From Vitellaria paradoxa (taxonomy: Eukaryota; Streptophyta; Magnoliopsida; Ericales; Sapotaceae): DNA of 64,000 bases. Below, piece after piece: positions 13,201 through 25,300 of this stretch. A model generated the notes under the pieces. That model ran no database searches, had not been told where the DNA came from, and worked only from the letters and a program-made list of their open reading frames with translations. The translations under genes and the position numbers were made by a program. Position 1 is the stretch's first letter. Each line of letters begins with the position of its first letter. The stretch spans positions 38,774,419-38,838,418 of the forward strand of contig CM034239.1 in the NCBI GenBank assembly GCA_019916065.1, read 5' to 3'.

Positions 13201-13967
13201 TAATTATTTATTCGTTAATTTTTACAATTTTGGTTTTGGGTTGTGAGAGGTGCTGGGATAAGCACTTGGTACTGAAAGCTCCGTTAGTGAAAGACTAAGA
13301 ACTCGCGCAAGGTTGGATTATCGTGTCCGGTATACTAATAACCTACGAAACATTGATGAATTGATATTTTTGGTAATCTATGACTGCAGCATAAGTTGAT
13401 CGGGTAGCGGTACCTAACTTAATAATTAATAATATAGTTTGTTAAAATAATTTATTTTATTTAATGTGGTGTTCAAAATATTTATTTTTTAAATATTTTG
13501 ATACGTGACATGACATGTTAGATAATTATGTTAGGATATCCATGCGTGATTTATTTAATTTTTATTTTTCTCCGAGCACTAGTTGATTATCTTAATATAC
13601 CTTGGTATATTGTGCTCATACCTTTACAACTTTAGATGTAGGTGTTAGTATTGCACAAGACAATAGTTGTGATGGGATCGCTTAGGCAATATAGAGATTT
13701 TAAATAGTTCGTTAATTCTATTTTAAGAAGAGAACTGTATATTTGTTTTCAGTTTATTTTCTTTATTAGATTTGATTATGGTATATGTCTCGGTTTGGGA
13801 GACTAAAGATTGATTTATTTATTTAATTTTTTCTAAGTTTGGAGATTATTAATTTATTATTATTAAATATAATTAGCTCTGATTATTATGAATTAATGGT
13901 TTTGAAGATCTATGGTCGATTGTTTATTTACGCTCTCGAATTTGTGAAAAAATTCAAGGCATGACAA
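13200..13967. mobile_element. Possible LTR remnant ending in CATGACA
   Basis: The block 13240-13420 has higher GC ('aagcacttggtactgaaagctccg', 'gatcgggtagcggtacc'), and the segment ends 'aaaattcaaggcatgaca'. Both features resemble decayed gypsy LTRs. It lies immediately before cassette copy C, just as the 7640-8515 candidate lies before copy A. Confidence 0.35.
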
Positions 13968-15957
13968 AAATTGTTTGAAAAATTAATTTCATCACAACAT
14001 CAATTATAAGGAGAAATTTAGAGTAATGCAAAGAATTTGAGTAAATTAAAAACATGATCAACTTGTAAGAAAAACTTATTGAAAAGACAGAGTATATTAC
14101 GCAAAGTCACTATATGTATCCTCATTTTTACCTTTCATTGATAATATATAAATTATAAAATTAATAGTAACTACTTTTAATTTTAATTTAAACCTTAACA
14201 AAATATTTTAATTGAACATATCATTTTAATTAATACATTATTATTTTAGTAATTAATTTTATTAAATTTAATAAAATAAAATCACTTTCATATTATATTA
14301 TTATTTAATTTCTAAAATAAAAATTATTAATTTATTTTAGTTTTAACTTTAATAAAAGTATTTTGATTAAATAAATTATCTTAATTGTAAATTATATATA
14401 TATTTTTTATCATTTTTTTTTTGGGTAATTATATTTTTTATCGCTTTACTTCACCGATTGGTGTAAAAGGTAAAAGTGCTCAGTTATTACATTGCAAACA
14501 GGTGCGTTGTACCAGTCTGATATTTTTAATGAGGGTGATTAAATGGACAGTTATTAAAATTTGAAATTAAAGAATATCAAAATTAATTTATTCGTTACCA
14601 TTATCAAGAAAAGCTTTGACTCAATGCCTCTTAGTCTTTATTTTCTTCAGTATATATATATATATATATATTAATCTTTCAATCTGCGTAAGAATCTATG
14701 TTGAGACTTGAAGTTACATATAAAATTAAGTGAAATTAATTCAAAAATACGTACGTAAGTTTAGATAGATTAACTCTAATTAAAGATTTCCTATTTTGGT
14801 TTGAAAAATAAGCCGGATTATTAAATCCAAAAAGCCTATGCCTATGTGTTGATTAATTTAAAACCAAGTATAAGTGATCCACCCTTTCCCTTTCCATTTT
14901 TTTTTATGTATTGAATATTATTTTATAATTTCATAGTTATTTCTTGAAATAATAAAATGCCTTTGAAAGTCTAAATTTTTAATAATTTTTAGTAATTTTT
15001 TAACCAAAATTGTTAGATGAAACTTTTTTGCGTATTTAATAAAATAAATAAAAATTTTAATAATTTTGATAAATTTTAAATTTTTGATAAATTAAATATA
15101 AATTTTTAATAATTTTTAAATATTTGTTAAAAATTTTTAAGGTAATTTAAAATGAAATAACTATTATACTCATAAAATTTTGACGTTGGTTTATCAAATA
15201 TTTAAAATACCAAAAGTTTAACCAAACACCCCCTTGCTCCTCCAAACGGTGAGTAAAAGAGAAGCACATACACGTACAAGACCAAAGATGGAAGTAATAA
15301 AAAGGACCAAAGAGCGTTTAGTTGCAGACGTACCTAGCTAGAGCTATTTCCTTTGTACAAATGGAGCTTGAGATGTGCCAAATCAGCTAAACAACTGAAC
15401 CACCTCGAGATGGTTCTACTATTGAATGAGGGAGTCGAGATCAGGGCAATAACACGTAAATCTGTCAAATAAATGAGGGCAAGAAGACATTAGAAATTAA
15501 GAATCATATATTCATTGATTTAAGGTGGGTGGACTTGCCACCATTAGTTCTAATATTTTTTCTTTCAATTATTTTAATATAATTTTTTAACAAAACTTGA
15601 ATGTTTTTTTAAGTAACTTTTAAATATGTTATTTATATTGATTAAAAAATTATCTATATATGAGTTTTTTATTTGAAAATATTTTTTTGTAATTTTTTTA
15701 TGTAAACATAAATAACATACTTAAAATTTATCGAATTAAAAAAAATTAAAATGAAAAAGAACTGAAGCTAATGCCTCCTAAACCAATCCTTAAAAATGGG
15801 GAGTGTGCAGCAGTTATTACCACTGATTCCTTATTTTGCAACTCAAGAGTCTTGGCTGCGAGGCTGCAGCTGCTTCAACACGTTATCAGCAGTCTGAAAA
15901 GCAAGTACTGGACCTTGGATGAAGTTGAGAACAGGACAGTACCCAGACAACCCAGGC

Positions 15958-15992
<35 letters not shown>

Positions 15993-16700
15993 CTGGACTG
16001 GATCTTGGGATGCAAGAGATTAACACCAAGAACTTCATAAAAGGCTGAGATCCAATATTGGGAGCATATCTGATTAATATATGTGACACTCAAATAACAC
16101 ATTCTACGACAACTCTTCGTGCAGTACAGCTGTTGTGCGATTTTGTGCTTGGATCTCCGTAAAATTTTATAAATATTTATAAAATTTAATTTTTTTATTC
16201 ATTATATAAGTTACGCATTTATAATTTTATAAATTTTTATTAATTTTTTTAATTACTAACACATTCCTTATAAAAACTTGTATTATTATTATTAAAATTT
16301 TTTCTCCAATCAATAAACCGACATATTAATTGATTTTTAAAGACAATTCGTACATTTTATTATTTTATTTTATTGATTGTAACACTGCAAAAAAAACAAT
16401 AACAACAAATGTGTTGGTTTATGTTTTCCAAACGGCCAGAATTCAAACAAGGGCATCTGTGCCATGGTCACGTGACTTCTGCAGCTTTGTCCCCTCGTGC
16501 GAGCAGGGATGTTCCTTCACTCGCAGTGGCAGTTTTATTTTTTTTTTTATTTTTTTACAGCAAGATAACCTTATTTTAAGTTTATTGGGAACTTTTGAGT
16601 AGCCACGTGACTTCTGCCACTCTTTGCCCGCTGTTGGAATTGGAGATGTTGACCGGAGCCACGTGATTTCAGCCACTTTTTGTCCGCCATTGGAGGTGGG
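13967..16700 (+). repeat. Cassette repeat, copy C (fullest copy)
   Basis: The longest version. It starts 'ttgtttgaaaaattaatttcatcac', followed by the 'aagctttgactcaatgcctc' block (14610), the middle block (15280-15540), the end block (15765-16090, with (GA)n at about 15961-15988), then 'ttctccaatcaataaaccgacat' (16302) and a GC-richer segment with three G-box motifs (16460-16700). The later part recurs in copy D at about 20860-21930. An 89-codon open frame over the end block is not shared in frame with copies B and D, which argues against a protein gene. Confidence 0.75.
16460..16700 (+). promoter_or_regulatory. Three G-box (CACGTG) repeats
   Basis: CACGTG occurs at 16469, 16604 and 16660. 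Each copy is embedded in a related ~28-bp phrase, cacgtga-ytt-c-gc-act-tttg-cc. CACGTG is the classic binding core for plant bHLH and bZIP factors. No downstream gene was recognised, so any promoter role is speculative. Confidence 0.4.
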
Positions 16701-16754
16701 GTTCGCAGAAACTAAAAAAATTTAATTTTTTTTTATTTTCTCACTTAACATATT

Positions 16755-17119
16755 AAGCCTCCATTTCAAGTGAAAAAAAATAAGGTAAATTAAGATAAAA
16801 TATAATTTGAGATTGATTTGGGCGTCATTTTTTTTAAAAGGTGACAAACCGTGGGAACAATTTGTCAAATTCGTTCCCACGGATTAAAAAAATCGTAAAA
16901 AATAATAAAAATGGTACTCGTTTGAAAGTTTTCGATATAAAAAATATAATTGTATAAAAAATTTACACATTCAGTTAATTTATTTCCAGATTTTTTATTT
17001 TTTTAACGAAATATTAAAATTTTTTGAAATTCGTAATGACGGAAAAATTAATGAGAAAGAAATTATTGAAGATTTACAAAGATTTATAGAGTTTGTTTAT
17101 GACGTCAAACGAAGCCTAA
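16755..17119. mobile_element. hAT-like MITE
   Basis: The left end 'aagcctccatttcaagtg' and the reverse complement of the right end, 'ttaggcttcgtttgacgtc', form imperfect terminal inverted repeats. The inside is non-coding and AT-rich, and contains the 'gtgagaaaaa'-like core seen in other small elements of this window. The target duplication was not resolved. Confidence 0.5.
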
Positions 17120-17204
17120 AATTTCGTCACACAATAATTTTACACTTTTGTTTTTTTTTTTCTTTAAATTAGCCATCCAAACACGCACAGGGCTGCAGCC
17201 ACCC

Positions 17205-18250
17205 AAAAATGGTATCGTTTTGGTAATTTTATGCGAATACAAATCAGCGAAAACGCTGGTGATAGGAATCAAACCGAAGTCTGACAAAGTTAGAAAGAAC
17301 GCCCGTGGCCATTTGATCTGGACCGCAACCCCATCAGCTAAGCACATTTAAAAATATATAAAATGTTGATTCTAATTTGAGTTAAATTATTTTTGTGTGA
17401 TACTTTGTCAGAAATTTTTTTTAAGATATAAATTTCTTTCAATAATTAAAGTTAAAAGCACATTTAAATATATATAAAATGGAATCAATTTCTAGGTTGA
17501 GTTGAATTAATTTTTGATAATATTTTGTTTGAAATTTTATTTTAAAATTTAAATTTTTGTTAATAATTAAAGCTCTAATTTTTAATTAATTATAAAATGG
17601 AATTTCAATGATCAGTTTTTTTCAATATTTAAAGCTCTAATTTGTAATTAATTATAAAATAAAATTTCAATGACCATTAAATAAATTTGTAAATTGCTGA
17701 CACTCTATATCACAATGGATTAAAAGATAATGTTCTTAATTGTTAAAACCAAAAAAAAAAAACTTAAGTCTTGAAATAGAATTTCGAGAAAAGCTCATAG
17801 TACAAAGTTAATCTCACACTTTAATTTTATAAAATTGAATGTATTTTGTTATTTTATAAAACTAAATGCTTTACGTGTAAAAAATTAAGGATTAACTTTT
17901 TTTAAATTTTATTTTGTAACTTAAGTTTTTTTAACAATTAAGGACATCATTAAAATCTCTTTTTATAATTAATTAAAAAGTTATTTATTAAAAAAATTTA
18001 AATCTTAAAATAAAATTTCACACAAAATACTATCCAAAATTAATTCAATCCAATCTAGAATCAACATTTTATATATTTTAAAATTTGCTTTATAAATACC
18101 CAGATGAAATGGCCACGGACTACTTACCGGGAAAAAAAAAAAAAAAGGCCACGGACTTCCCTTCTCATTTTGCAAGGCGTGGGTTCGATTCTTGTCACCA
18201 ATATTTTTGGTTTAATATATTCAAACAAAATTACCAAAACTTTTAGATGT
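17205..18250. repeat. ~1 kb imperfect palindrome (long inverted repeat)
   Basis: The left arm (about 17210-17630) matches the reverse complement of the right arm (about 17900-18245) in order. Shared blocks are 'aaaattaccaaaac', a 'gattcctatcacc/gattcttgtcacc' block, 'ggccatttgatctgg/ggccatttcatctgg', 'atataaaatgttgattct' and 'gaaattttattttaa'. The left arm also carries an internal direct duplication (about 17340-17460 and 17460-17600). The outer part holds a tRNA box-B-like word, GGGTTCGATTC (18180). It could be a foldback transposon or a siRNA-producing hairpin. Confidence 0.7.
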
Positions 18251-19158
18251 TTAATAAAAATTTTATAAAAATTTTTAAATTGATTTAAAGTAAAATAATT
18301 ATTACACCCACCTAAATTTTGACGGTGATTTAGCAAACACTTAAAATACCAAAAGTTTAACAATTTTTTGTTTTTTTCCCTCCAAACGGTGGGTAAAAAG
18401 AGAAGCACATACACGAACAAGACCACCAATGGAAGTAATAGAAAGGAACAAACGGCATAGAGTTGCAAACGTACTTAACCAAAGCTATTTCCTTCGTACA
18501 AATGGAGCTTGAGATGTGCCAAATCCACCTAAAACAACAACTGAACCAGGTCGAGATGTTTCTATTATTGAACAAGGGAGCTGAGATGAGGGCAATAGGA
18601 CGTAAATCAGTCAAATAAATAAGGGTAAGGAGACATCCGAAATTAAAAATCATATATCCATGAATTTAACCGGGTGATTTTGCCACCATTAGTTTTTATA
18701 TTTTTTATTTTAATTATTTAATATAATTTTTTAACAAAGCTTGAGCTTTTTTAAGTAACTTATATTCATTAAAAAAATTTTATCTATATGTGAAATTTTT
18801 ATTTGAAAATATTTTTTGTAATTTTTTTATAAACATAAATAATATACTTAAAAATTATCTAGTTAAAAAAATTAAACTTTAATTGCGAAAATCATATAAA
18901 ACAAGAAAAAAATTAAAACAAAAAATAACTGAACCTAATGCCTTCCAAACCAAGCCTTAAAAGTGGGAGTACCTGTATGCAGCAGTTATTACAACTGATT
19001 CCTCATTTTGCACCATCACCCTTGAGGGTCTTGGCTGCTAGGCTGCAGCTGCTTCAAAACTTGATCAGCCGTCTGAAAAGCGAGTATTGGACCTGGGATG
19101 AAATTGAGAACAGGGCAGCAGCAACAAGCAAGAAAACTCAGGCAGGAGAGAGGGGGAA

Positions 19159-19202
19159 TGAAACAGAGAGAGAGAGAGAGAGAGTGTGTGTGTGTGTGTG
19201 TG
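19159..19202. repeat. Compound microsatellite (GA)n(GT)n
   Basis: A run of GA dinucleotides is followed by GT dinucleotides at the same place where cassette copies A to C have plain (GA)n. Confidence 0.9.
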
Positions 19203-19257
19203 TACTACTGGATCTGGAGATGCAAGATATTGAACCCAGGGGCGTCATAAAAGGCTG

Positions 19258-20007
19258 AGGTAGTGTTTGAGGAGAAAAAATAAAAAATAAAAACGATTTA
19301 TATCTTGTTACTCGTTATTTATTAAAAGGTTAATTTTATTGTGTTGGAAAAGGACAAAAAAAAGTAAAAAATTTAATTTTTTAATAATTAATTTTTTTGT
19401 TAATTTGATATTTTTATTCTTTATAACTAAAAAAAATTAAAATGTAAAAAAATAAATTCAGTTATTTAAACAAATTAAAAAATTGAATAGTTTAAAAGCT
19501 CGATTGAAGGTCAAAAAAAAGTTTAAAAGTTAACAAAACGTTATTTTTGGAATTTAGAATGTAAAAAAAATTTTACTTTGAATTTTTTTGAGTACTTGTA
19601 TTTGATTTGATATAAAGGAAGCGTTTGAAGTAACAAAAAATGAAATAATGTGAAATAATTTGTGAATTTATAATTCGTACAGTGAAATATAAAAATAAAT
19701 AACTTTTAAAAATTTTGATAAAATTTTAATATTTTTTAATATGCTAAACGCACCCAAAATTGTTAAAAGTTGTGCAAAAAGTGACAAGTTACAAAAATTT
19801 TAGTAAAAAATTTTATAAATTTTTGAAATTTTTGATACAAATATTAATCAGACTTTTTCAAAAATTTGCGACAAATTATTTAAAAAGTTAGGATTTTTCA
19901 AAATTTGAAAAAGTTAAAAATTTTTGAATTTTTTTATTTTGAAATGCTTGAACTTTTTTTTTTTTTGAAGCTCCAAGCTGGCTCCAAATTGTCCCCCCAA
20001 ACCCACG
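19258..20007. mobile_element. MITE-like insertion in cassette D with nested copy
   Basis: About 750 bp present in copy D and absent at the same point in copies B and C. The ends 'gtagtgtttgaggagaaaa' and (reverse complement) 'cgtgggtttggggggacaa' are related inverted repeats. A smaller element with 'ggaagcgtttgaagtaac' and 'ctaaacgcaccc' ends is nested at about 19616-19755. Short 'ctgag/ttgag' flanks may be a decayed target duplication. No coding capacity. Confidence 0.5.
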
Positions 20008-20124
20008 TTGAGATTCAGTATCGGGAGCATCTTTCGCTGATTACGATGGTCTTCGGCACGCTAAATATATCAAGGATTAGAAAAGTTATAAAAATTATCT
20101 AATTTTTTTTAATTTTCTCCTATT

Positions 20125-20524
20125 GAGGGAGCATTTGATATGACAAAAAAAAAAAATCACAAAAAATGTAATCTAAGTAATTTTTTGGTGTTTGACATAA
20201 ACTATCAAATTACGTTTTTAGATATGAATAATAAAATTTTTTGACTTTTGTGTCAATTTTTTTAAGAGATAAACCGTCTAAACAGTTGTTTTAAATTGTT
20301 GGAACAATTTTACGTCAAAATTTATTGAAATATATGAAAAATTTTTGAGATTTGTAAATAAAAGTTATCAAGGTTTATGGAATATTATTTGGGGGTTTGT
20401 AAAAAGTTGTTGGAATATGTAAATATATATAAATTTATAGTTATTTCATGAAATATGAAAAATAATAATCTGTTAAAAATTTTCAAAAATTTTTAAAAAT
20501 TTTTACCCTACCAAATACTCCTAA
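20125..20524. mobile_element. hAT-like MITE
   Basis: The left end 'gagggagcatttgatatgac' and the reverse complement of the right end, 'ttaggagtatttggtaggg', are imperfect terminal inverted repeats around ~360 bp of non-coding AT-rich DNA. Confidence 0.55.
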
Positions 20525-20616
20525 ATTTCATTACGAATTGCATTTACACTAATTTTATTTTATTTTTTTCTCTCCCAAACACCATCATATCCGTAACATT
20601 TTCTAGGGCAACTCTC

Positions 20617-20787
20617 AGGGTTTGTTTGGAATAAAAAAAAATGAGATAAATTGAGATAAATTATAATTTGGAGAGAATTCGTAATGCGTGCAGTGAGAGA
20701 AAAAAATTGATGTGATATAAAGTTAATAGAGATTTATAAAAATTTTTAAAAATTTTCAGTAAATTATTGCACACCAAACAGACCCTC
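20617..20787. mobile_element. Short MITE, AGGGTYTGTTTGG ends
   Basis: The left end 'agggtttgtttgga' and the reverse complement of the right end, 'agggtctgtttggtg', are nearly identical inverted termini around ~140 bp. The element interrupts the 'caactct...cgtg' phrase that is continuous in cassette copy C, which supports insertion. Confidence 0.65.
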
Positions 20788-21590
20788 CGTGACCCTGCAA
20801 ATAAAGTGTACAGCTGTTGTGTAATTTTGTGATTAGTGTTTTAGAAACTTGTATTATTATTAAAATTTTTCTCCGATCAATAAACCGACATGTTAATTAT
20901 TTTTTAGAGAAAGTTCGTAAATTTTATTTTTTAATTTATTAATTATAACAGTACTTTAATAATAATAATAATAATAATAAATATTTAAGTTGATTTTTTC
21001 AAATTTTCTTTTTTGTTTTACTGTTAAAAACCAAACAAATTATGCAAATACTATCTTCAAAAAATTAATTGTAAAAATACAGCTAATAAAACCGTAAAAT
21101 TATAATGCAATTTTTTCTAAGTCTAAAACCGTGTTATAGTTTTCTTTGAATAAACTAAAAGAAGTATTTTTTCTTTGTCAATTTCTTCCGGATAAAACAA
21201 AAAAAAAAAAAAATTATTTATCAAAGTCGCATTTAGATTTTTTTTGGTTATCTTTTTTAGCTTAAAATTTATGTAAACATTAATTTTTTTTAATATTTGT
21301 AAATAAACTATCATAATAAAATTTGATTATAGAGTTCTATTGAAATTTTCTTTTAATTTGTCTAAACATAACAAGATATCTAAACATAGTTAATCAAAAT
21401 TTTTTGCTTTACCGCTAAAAACCAAACAAATTACTCAAATAGTGTGAAAAATCTAATTGTTACCATTATCTTTCTTTTGTATGTAATTGTTTATTTTTAG
21501 ATATTAATTTGTTTAACTTTTTCACAGGATTAATTATTTTTAAATATTGATTATTTAATTGTTTTACAGGTTATTACAGATAATTATTAA

Positions 21591-21728
21591 GGAGGTGTTT
21601 GGAGTAAAAAAATTAGATAAAGTGAGATAATTTGTAGGTTTATAATTTATATAATAAGATAAAAATAAATAATTTTTAAAAATTTTTAAAATTCTTAACT
21701 ATATTATACCACGCGAAACAAACCCTTA
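21591..21728. mobile_element. Short MITE of the same family
   Basis: Starts 'ggaggtgtttggagtaaaa' and ends 'cacgcgaaacaaaccctta'. The inside shares 'gataaagtgagataatttgta...taaaaataaataatttttaaaaa' with the elements at 19616, 20617 and 48706, so these belong to one family. Confidence 0.6.
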
Positions 21729-21934
21729 GATGTCAGTTCTGATTTTTCGCCAAACGGACCCTTGGACGCCAATTCTGACTCAAGAATAAAAAAATTTAAT
21801 CAATTTAATTTAATTGCATATGCAAACTTGTGATAAATTTTCTGCCACCTTTTGTCGGCTTTTGGAATTGGAGATGTTGAGTCTGTTGACGGGACCCGCT
21901 GACATCGCATTTGCAGACAAGATGCCGTCTGCCG

Positions 21935-24900
21935 CTTAAAATTAATGCTGGCATGAATTATTTAATTCAACTATGTGGTGTTTGGTTTATAGGAATTTGA
22001 TTAAAAAATATAATAAAAATATAAAAATTTATTATAAAAATAATATGTAATAAAATTTAATAAAAAAAGTGTGAAAAATTAATTTTGATTAACTAAATAC
22101 CTCACAGTGTTTGGATGAAAAATAAAACTGAAAAAGTTGATGTCGATGAAATTTGATTTGAAAAAATTAAAAAAAAATACATTCAAAGCCAAAGAAAGCA
22201 TAAATTTTTATAAATTTTTACAAAAATCTCTAAAAATTTATATAAATTTTTATAAATTTCTATAAAATTTTTATAAAAATATTTCTAAATTTATATAAAT
22301 TTTTACAAGACTATAAATCTTAATACCGCATTCAACAATTTTTCAAGTTTGTTTGATTTAACTCAAATCATATTTTTTCTCAACTTTTATAATTTCTACA
22401 TTCAAAGTTTTTTTTAGTAAACTAAAATAACCCCTATAAATTCTGAATTGTTAGATCTTATTATCTGAAATATAGCATTACAAAATAAATAAAAATATAA
22501 TAATTAAAGATAAATAAAGATAACAAATAAATAAATAAAGATATGATAAATTTTTATTATTTTTATTTTAAAAAATATTTAAATTTATATTAATATAAAT
22601 AAAGATGTAATAAATTTTTAATTACTTTTAGTTTTGAAAATATTTAAATTTATATTAATTTAAAATTTTGATTATTTATTTATCTTTAATTGTTATTTTA
22701 ATTTATCTTTAATTATTATATCATTATTTATCTTTAATTGCTATCTTTATTTATATTTAATTATCTTGATCCAAAAAATTTATTTCTTTGAATTATAATT
22801 TTAACATACAATTAAAATTTTAAATTAATATAAATTTAAATATTTATAATAAATAAAAAAATAATTATTACTATATCTTTGTTTATTTTTAATATAAACT
22901 TAAATATTTTTAAAAATAAAATGATAAAAAATTTACTATATCTTTATTTATCATTGTTTTTATTGTTATCAATGTTTATCTTTAGCTGTTACATATTTAT
23001 TACGAGCCGTCGATTTCGCTTAAGATTTCACAACTAAAGAAATAAATAATTAAAATTTTAAATTAATATAAATTTAACTATTTTAAAAAATAAAAATAAT
23101 TAAAATTCTAATATATCTCTATGTATCCCTTTTTGTTATTTTATTTATCTTTGCTGTATCTTTAATTTTTGTCTTTATTTATTTTTAATTTTTATCTTTA
23201 TTTATCTGATATTTGTAATTTATCTTTAGTTGTTATATTTTTTATCTATTATTAATTTTTGTCCTTATTTATCTCAAATTTTGTAACAGAAACCGTTGGA
23301 TTTCACTTAAGAAAAAATCCAACACTCTAGATTTTACACTGACAATTAACTAGTGCATAATGGACCAGAGCCCCTCTCAATCCTATATTTTGAAGCTAAG
23401 CGAATCAAAATTAGGTTTGGTTATCTTTGGATTTACTCTCCAATAATTATTAATTGGAGTGTCTATTATAGAAAGTTTAATTGATCGTTAATTTTAAAAC
23501 CTCAATAATTAATTAAAATACACACAAACTGAATTGAATACCATGAATCATCCAAAATAAATAAATAAATAAAAACTTATAATATTTAGTTGCACAAACA
23601 AATATTGACTTTAAGAAATTTTTATTTATAAAATTTTATATATTCGATAAAAATTTAAAATTTTTAATAATTTTTAGCAACATTTAATTGTTTGATAGAA
23701 AATTAAGAGTAAATTTTTTTTTTAAATTTAGAAATTGACAAAATAGTAATTTTTAATAATTGATAAAAGTTGTACTTGTTTATGCAATTAAATGGGGCTT
23801 TAATGATAAAATACCTTTATAATCTTTGGTTTCACACATAAATTTCATATAATATCAAAATATCTAAAAAGATAATTTACTAATTTAATTTAAATTTTCA
23901 TATTAAAAAAATATTTTTTAATTAAAAACACAAATACGTCAATTTGTCAAAACATTCTTAATTTTTATAATAGGAAGATAACCCATATTGTAATATTTCA
24001 AAATTTTAAAATTTGATAAATATTATATTTATTTTTGATGAATTAAAGTAATTTTTGCAAATATTGTTATTAGAAAAATATTATAGAGTAATTGAACTGT
24101 CATGAATTAAATTTTTTTGTATATTATAATTTATTTGGAATGTTGAGATGTATTAAATATCCCAATCTTGAAGCTAAAAAATACCTAACCTATTACTCAT
24201 TAGTACGTCCCAAATCACAACATAAATAGGTAATAGTTTAACGTAATTATTATATTAATTCAATGATACTAATTTTAATAATAAAATAATATAATTGCCG
24301 AATTACCGAATAAGCTAACAAAATTTACTTATAAAAATTTGAAATTATCTAATATTATAGAAAAACTAATTTTTAGTACCCAATCCGATGTCATTATGAC
24401 TTTTAACTATTTGTTCTTTTATTCTTATTTCTTTGCTAGAGTATTCTACGATTCCGTTTAGTTTGTAAATAAATAACAAAAAATTCTATAAATCTCTGTT
24501 AACTTTATATTACATCAACTTTTTTTTTTTACTATACGCATTATGAACTCTCAATTTATCTCACTTTTTATCAACTCAATTTACTTGTATCAAAATGCAA
24601 AAATAATTAAATGAACGAATTAATGTATGAGCATTCACTGTAGAATATAGAGTATTGTTTACATATCATTTTGACATATTCTCATAAAATTCTTAGTATG
24701 CTATAATTTTGTTCCAGTAATATATAATTTATAATTTTTGGACAAGTAATTTCAAGTCCATTAAATTAAATTAATAGCAATGCTACTTTACGTGCTTAGA
24801 AGAGTTGGACGCGGTCGGATAAGTTAAGGATAAAAAATATGGTAGCTTACGTTAGGGATCAGATTCAAACTTAGTCTTTCATGCTCAAATTAAAATAAAT

Positions 24901-25300
24901 AAATAAATAAAAATAACAAATATGTCGCCATCTTATTTTTAATTTTTTATAGGCAGGCCTAAATTATTTATCCAAATATTTAAAATAGACATACTTGTAC
25001 AATAATTTGGACCGAAGATGTGAGGACCTTTTTATCATGTAATTATATCAAATCTCATACTGACGTCTATACATTTAATCAGAAGATTCAAATTTTAATA
25101 TTTACAATCATCTTCTTTACGTCCAATTGTAAGAAGAAACTCTGATCAATGAGGTAGAAAGATGAGCGAAATTTTCATATTTGTGTTTTCTCCATTTTAT
25201 TTATTTACTACTTTATTTAAAAAAAAATTTAGAAACTTTTGATCGTGAAATAAAATTAACATGAATTTAATAAATGAGATTTAAATTTAAAAATCTGAAT
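21935..25300. other. AT-rich intergenic DNA
   Basis: Low-complexity DNA. 22440-23290 is built largely of loosely repeated 'atctttatttatc' words on either strand. No open frame of note, RNA gene or full transposon was recognised. The word 'ggatcagattcaaacttagtc' near 24860 looks weakly like a tRNA box B, but no element could be delimited. Confidence 0.6.

Larger units (their letters stand above)
18365..21935 (+). repeat. Cassette repeat, copy D, split by MITEs
   Basis: Fourth copy. The middle block is at 18370-18690 and the end block at 18935-19258 with (GA)n(GT)n at 19159-19202. The copy continues at about 20007 ('attcagtatcgggagcat') after an insertion. The block 'tctccgatcaataaaccgacatg' (20868) and the segment 21840-21930 match the tail of copy C. 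At least three MITE-like elements interrupt it. The split 'ggctgag | attcagtatcgggagcat', compared with the uninterrupted copies B and C, defines the insertion point cleanly. Confidence 0.7.

Noticed and set aside
15771..16040. Possible small protein in cassette copy C (RVLAARLQLL...)
   Set aside because: A similar peptide can be read in copy D (18938-19258), but copy B is frameshifted with stops, copy A is truncated, and the differences between C and D are mostly amino-acid changing. The (GA)n part translates to an ERERER run. This looks non-coding.
18160..18200. A tRNA gene at the palindrome arm
   Set aside because: Only a box-B-like word is visible, with no box A at the correct spacing and no cloverleaf.
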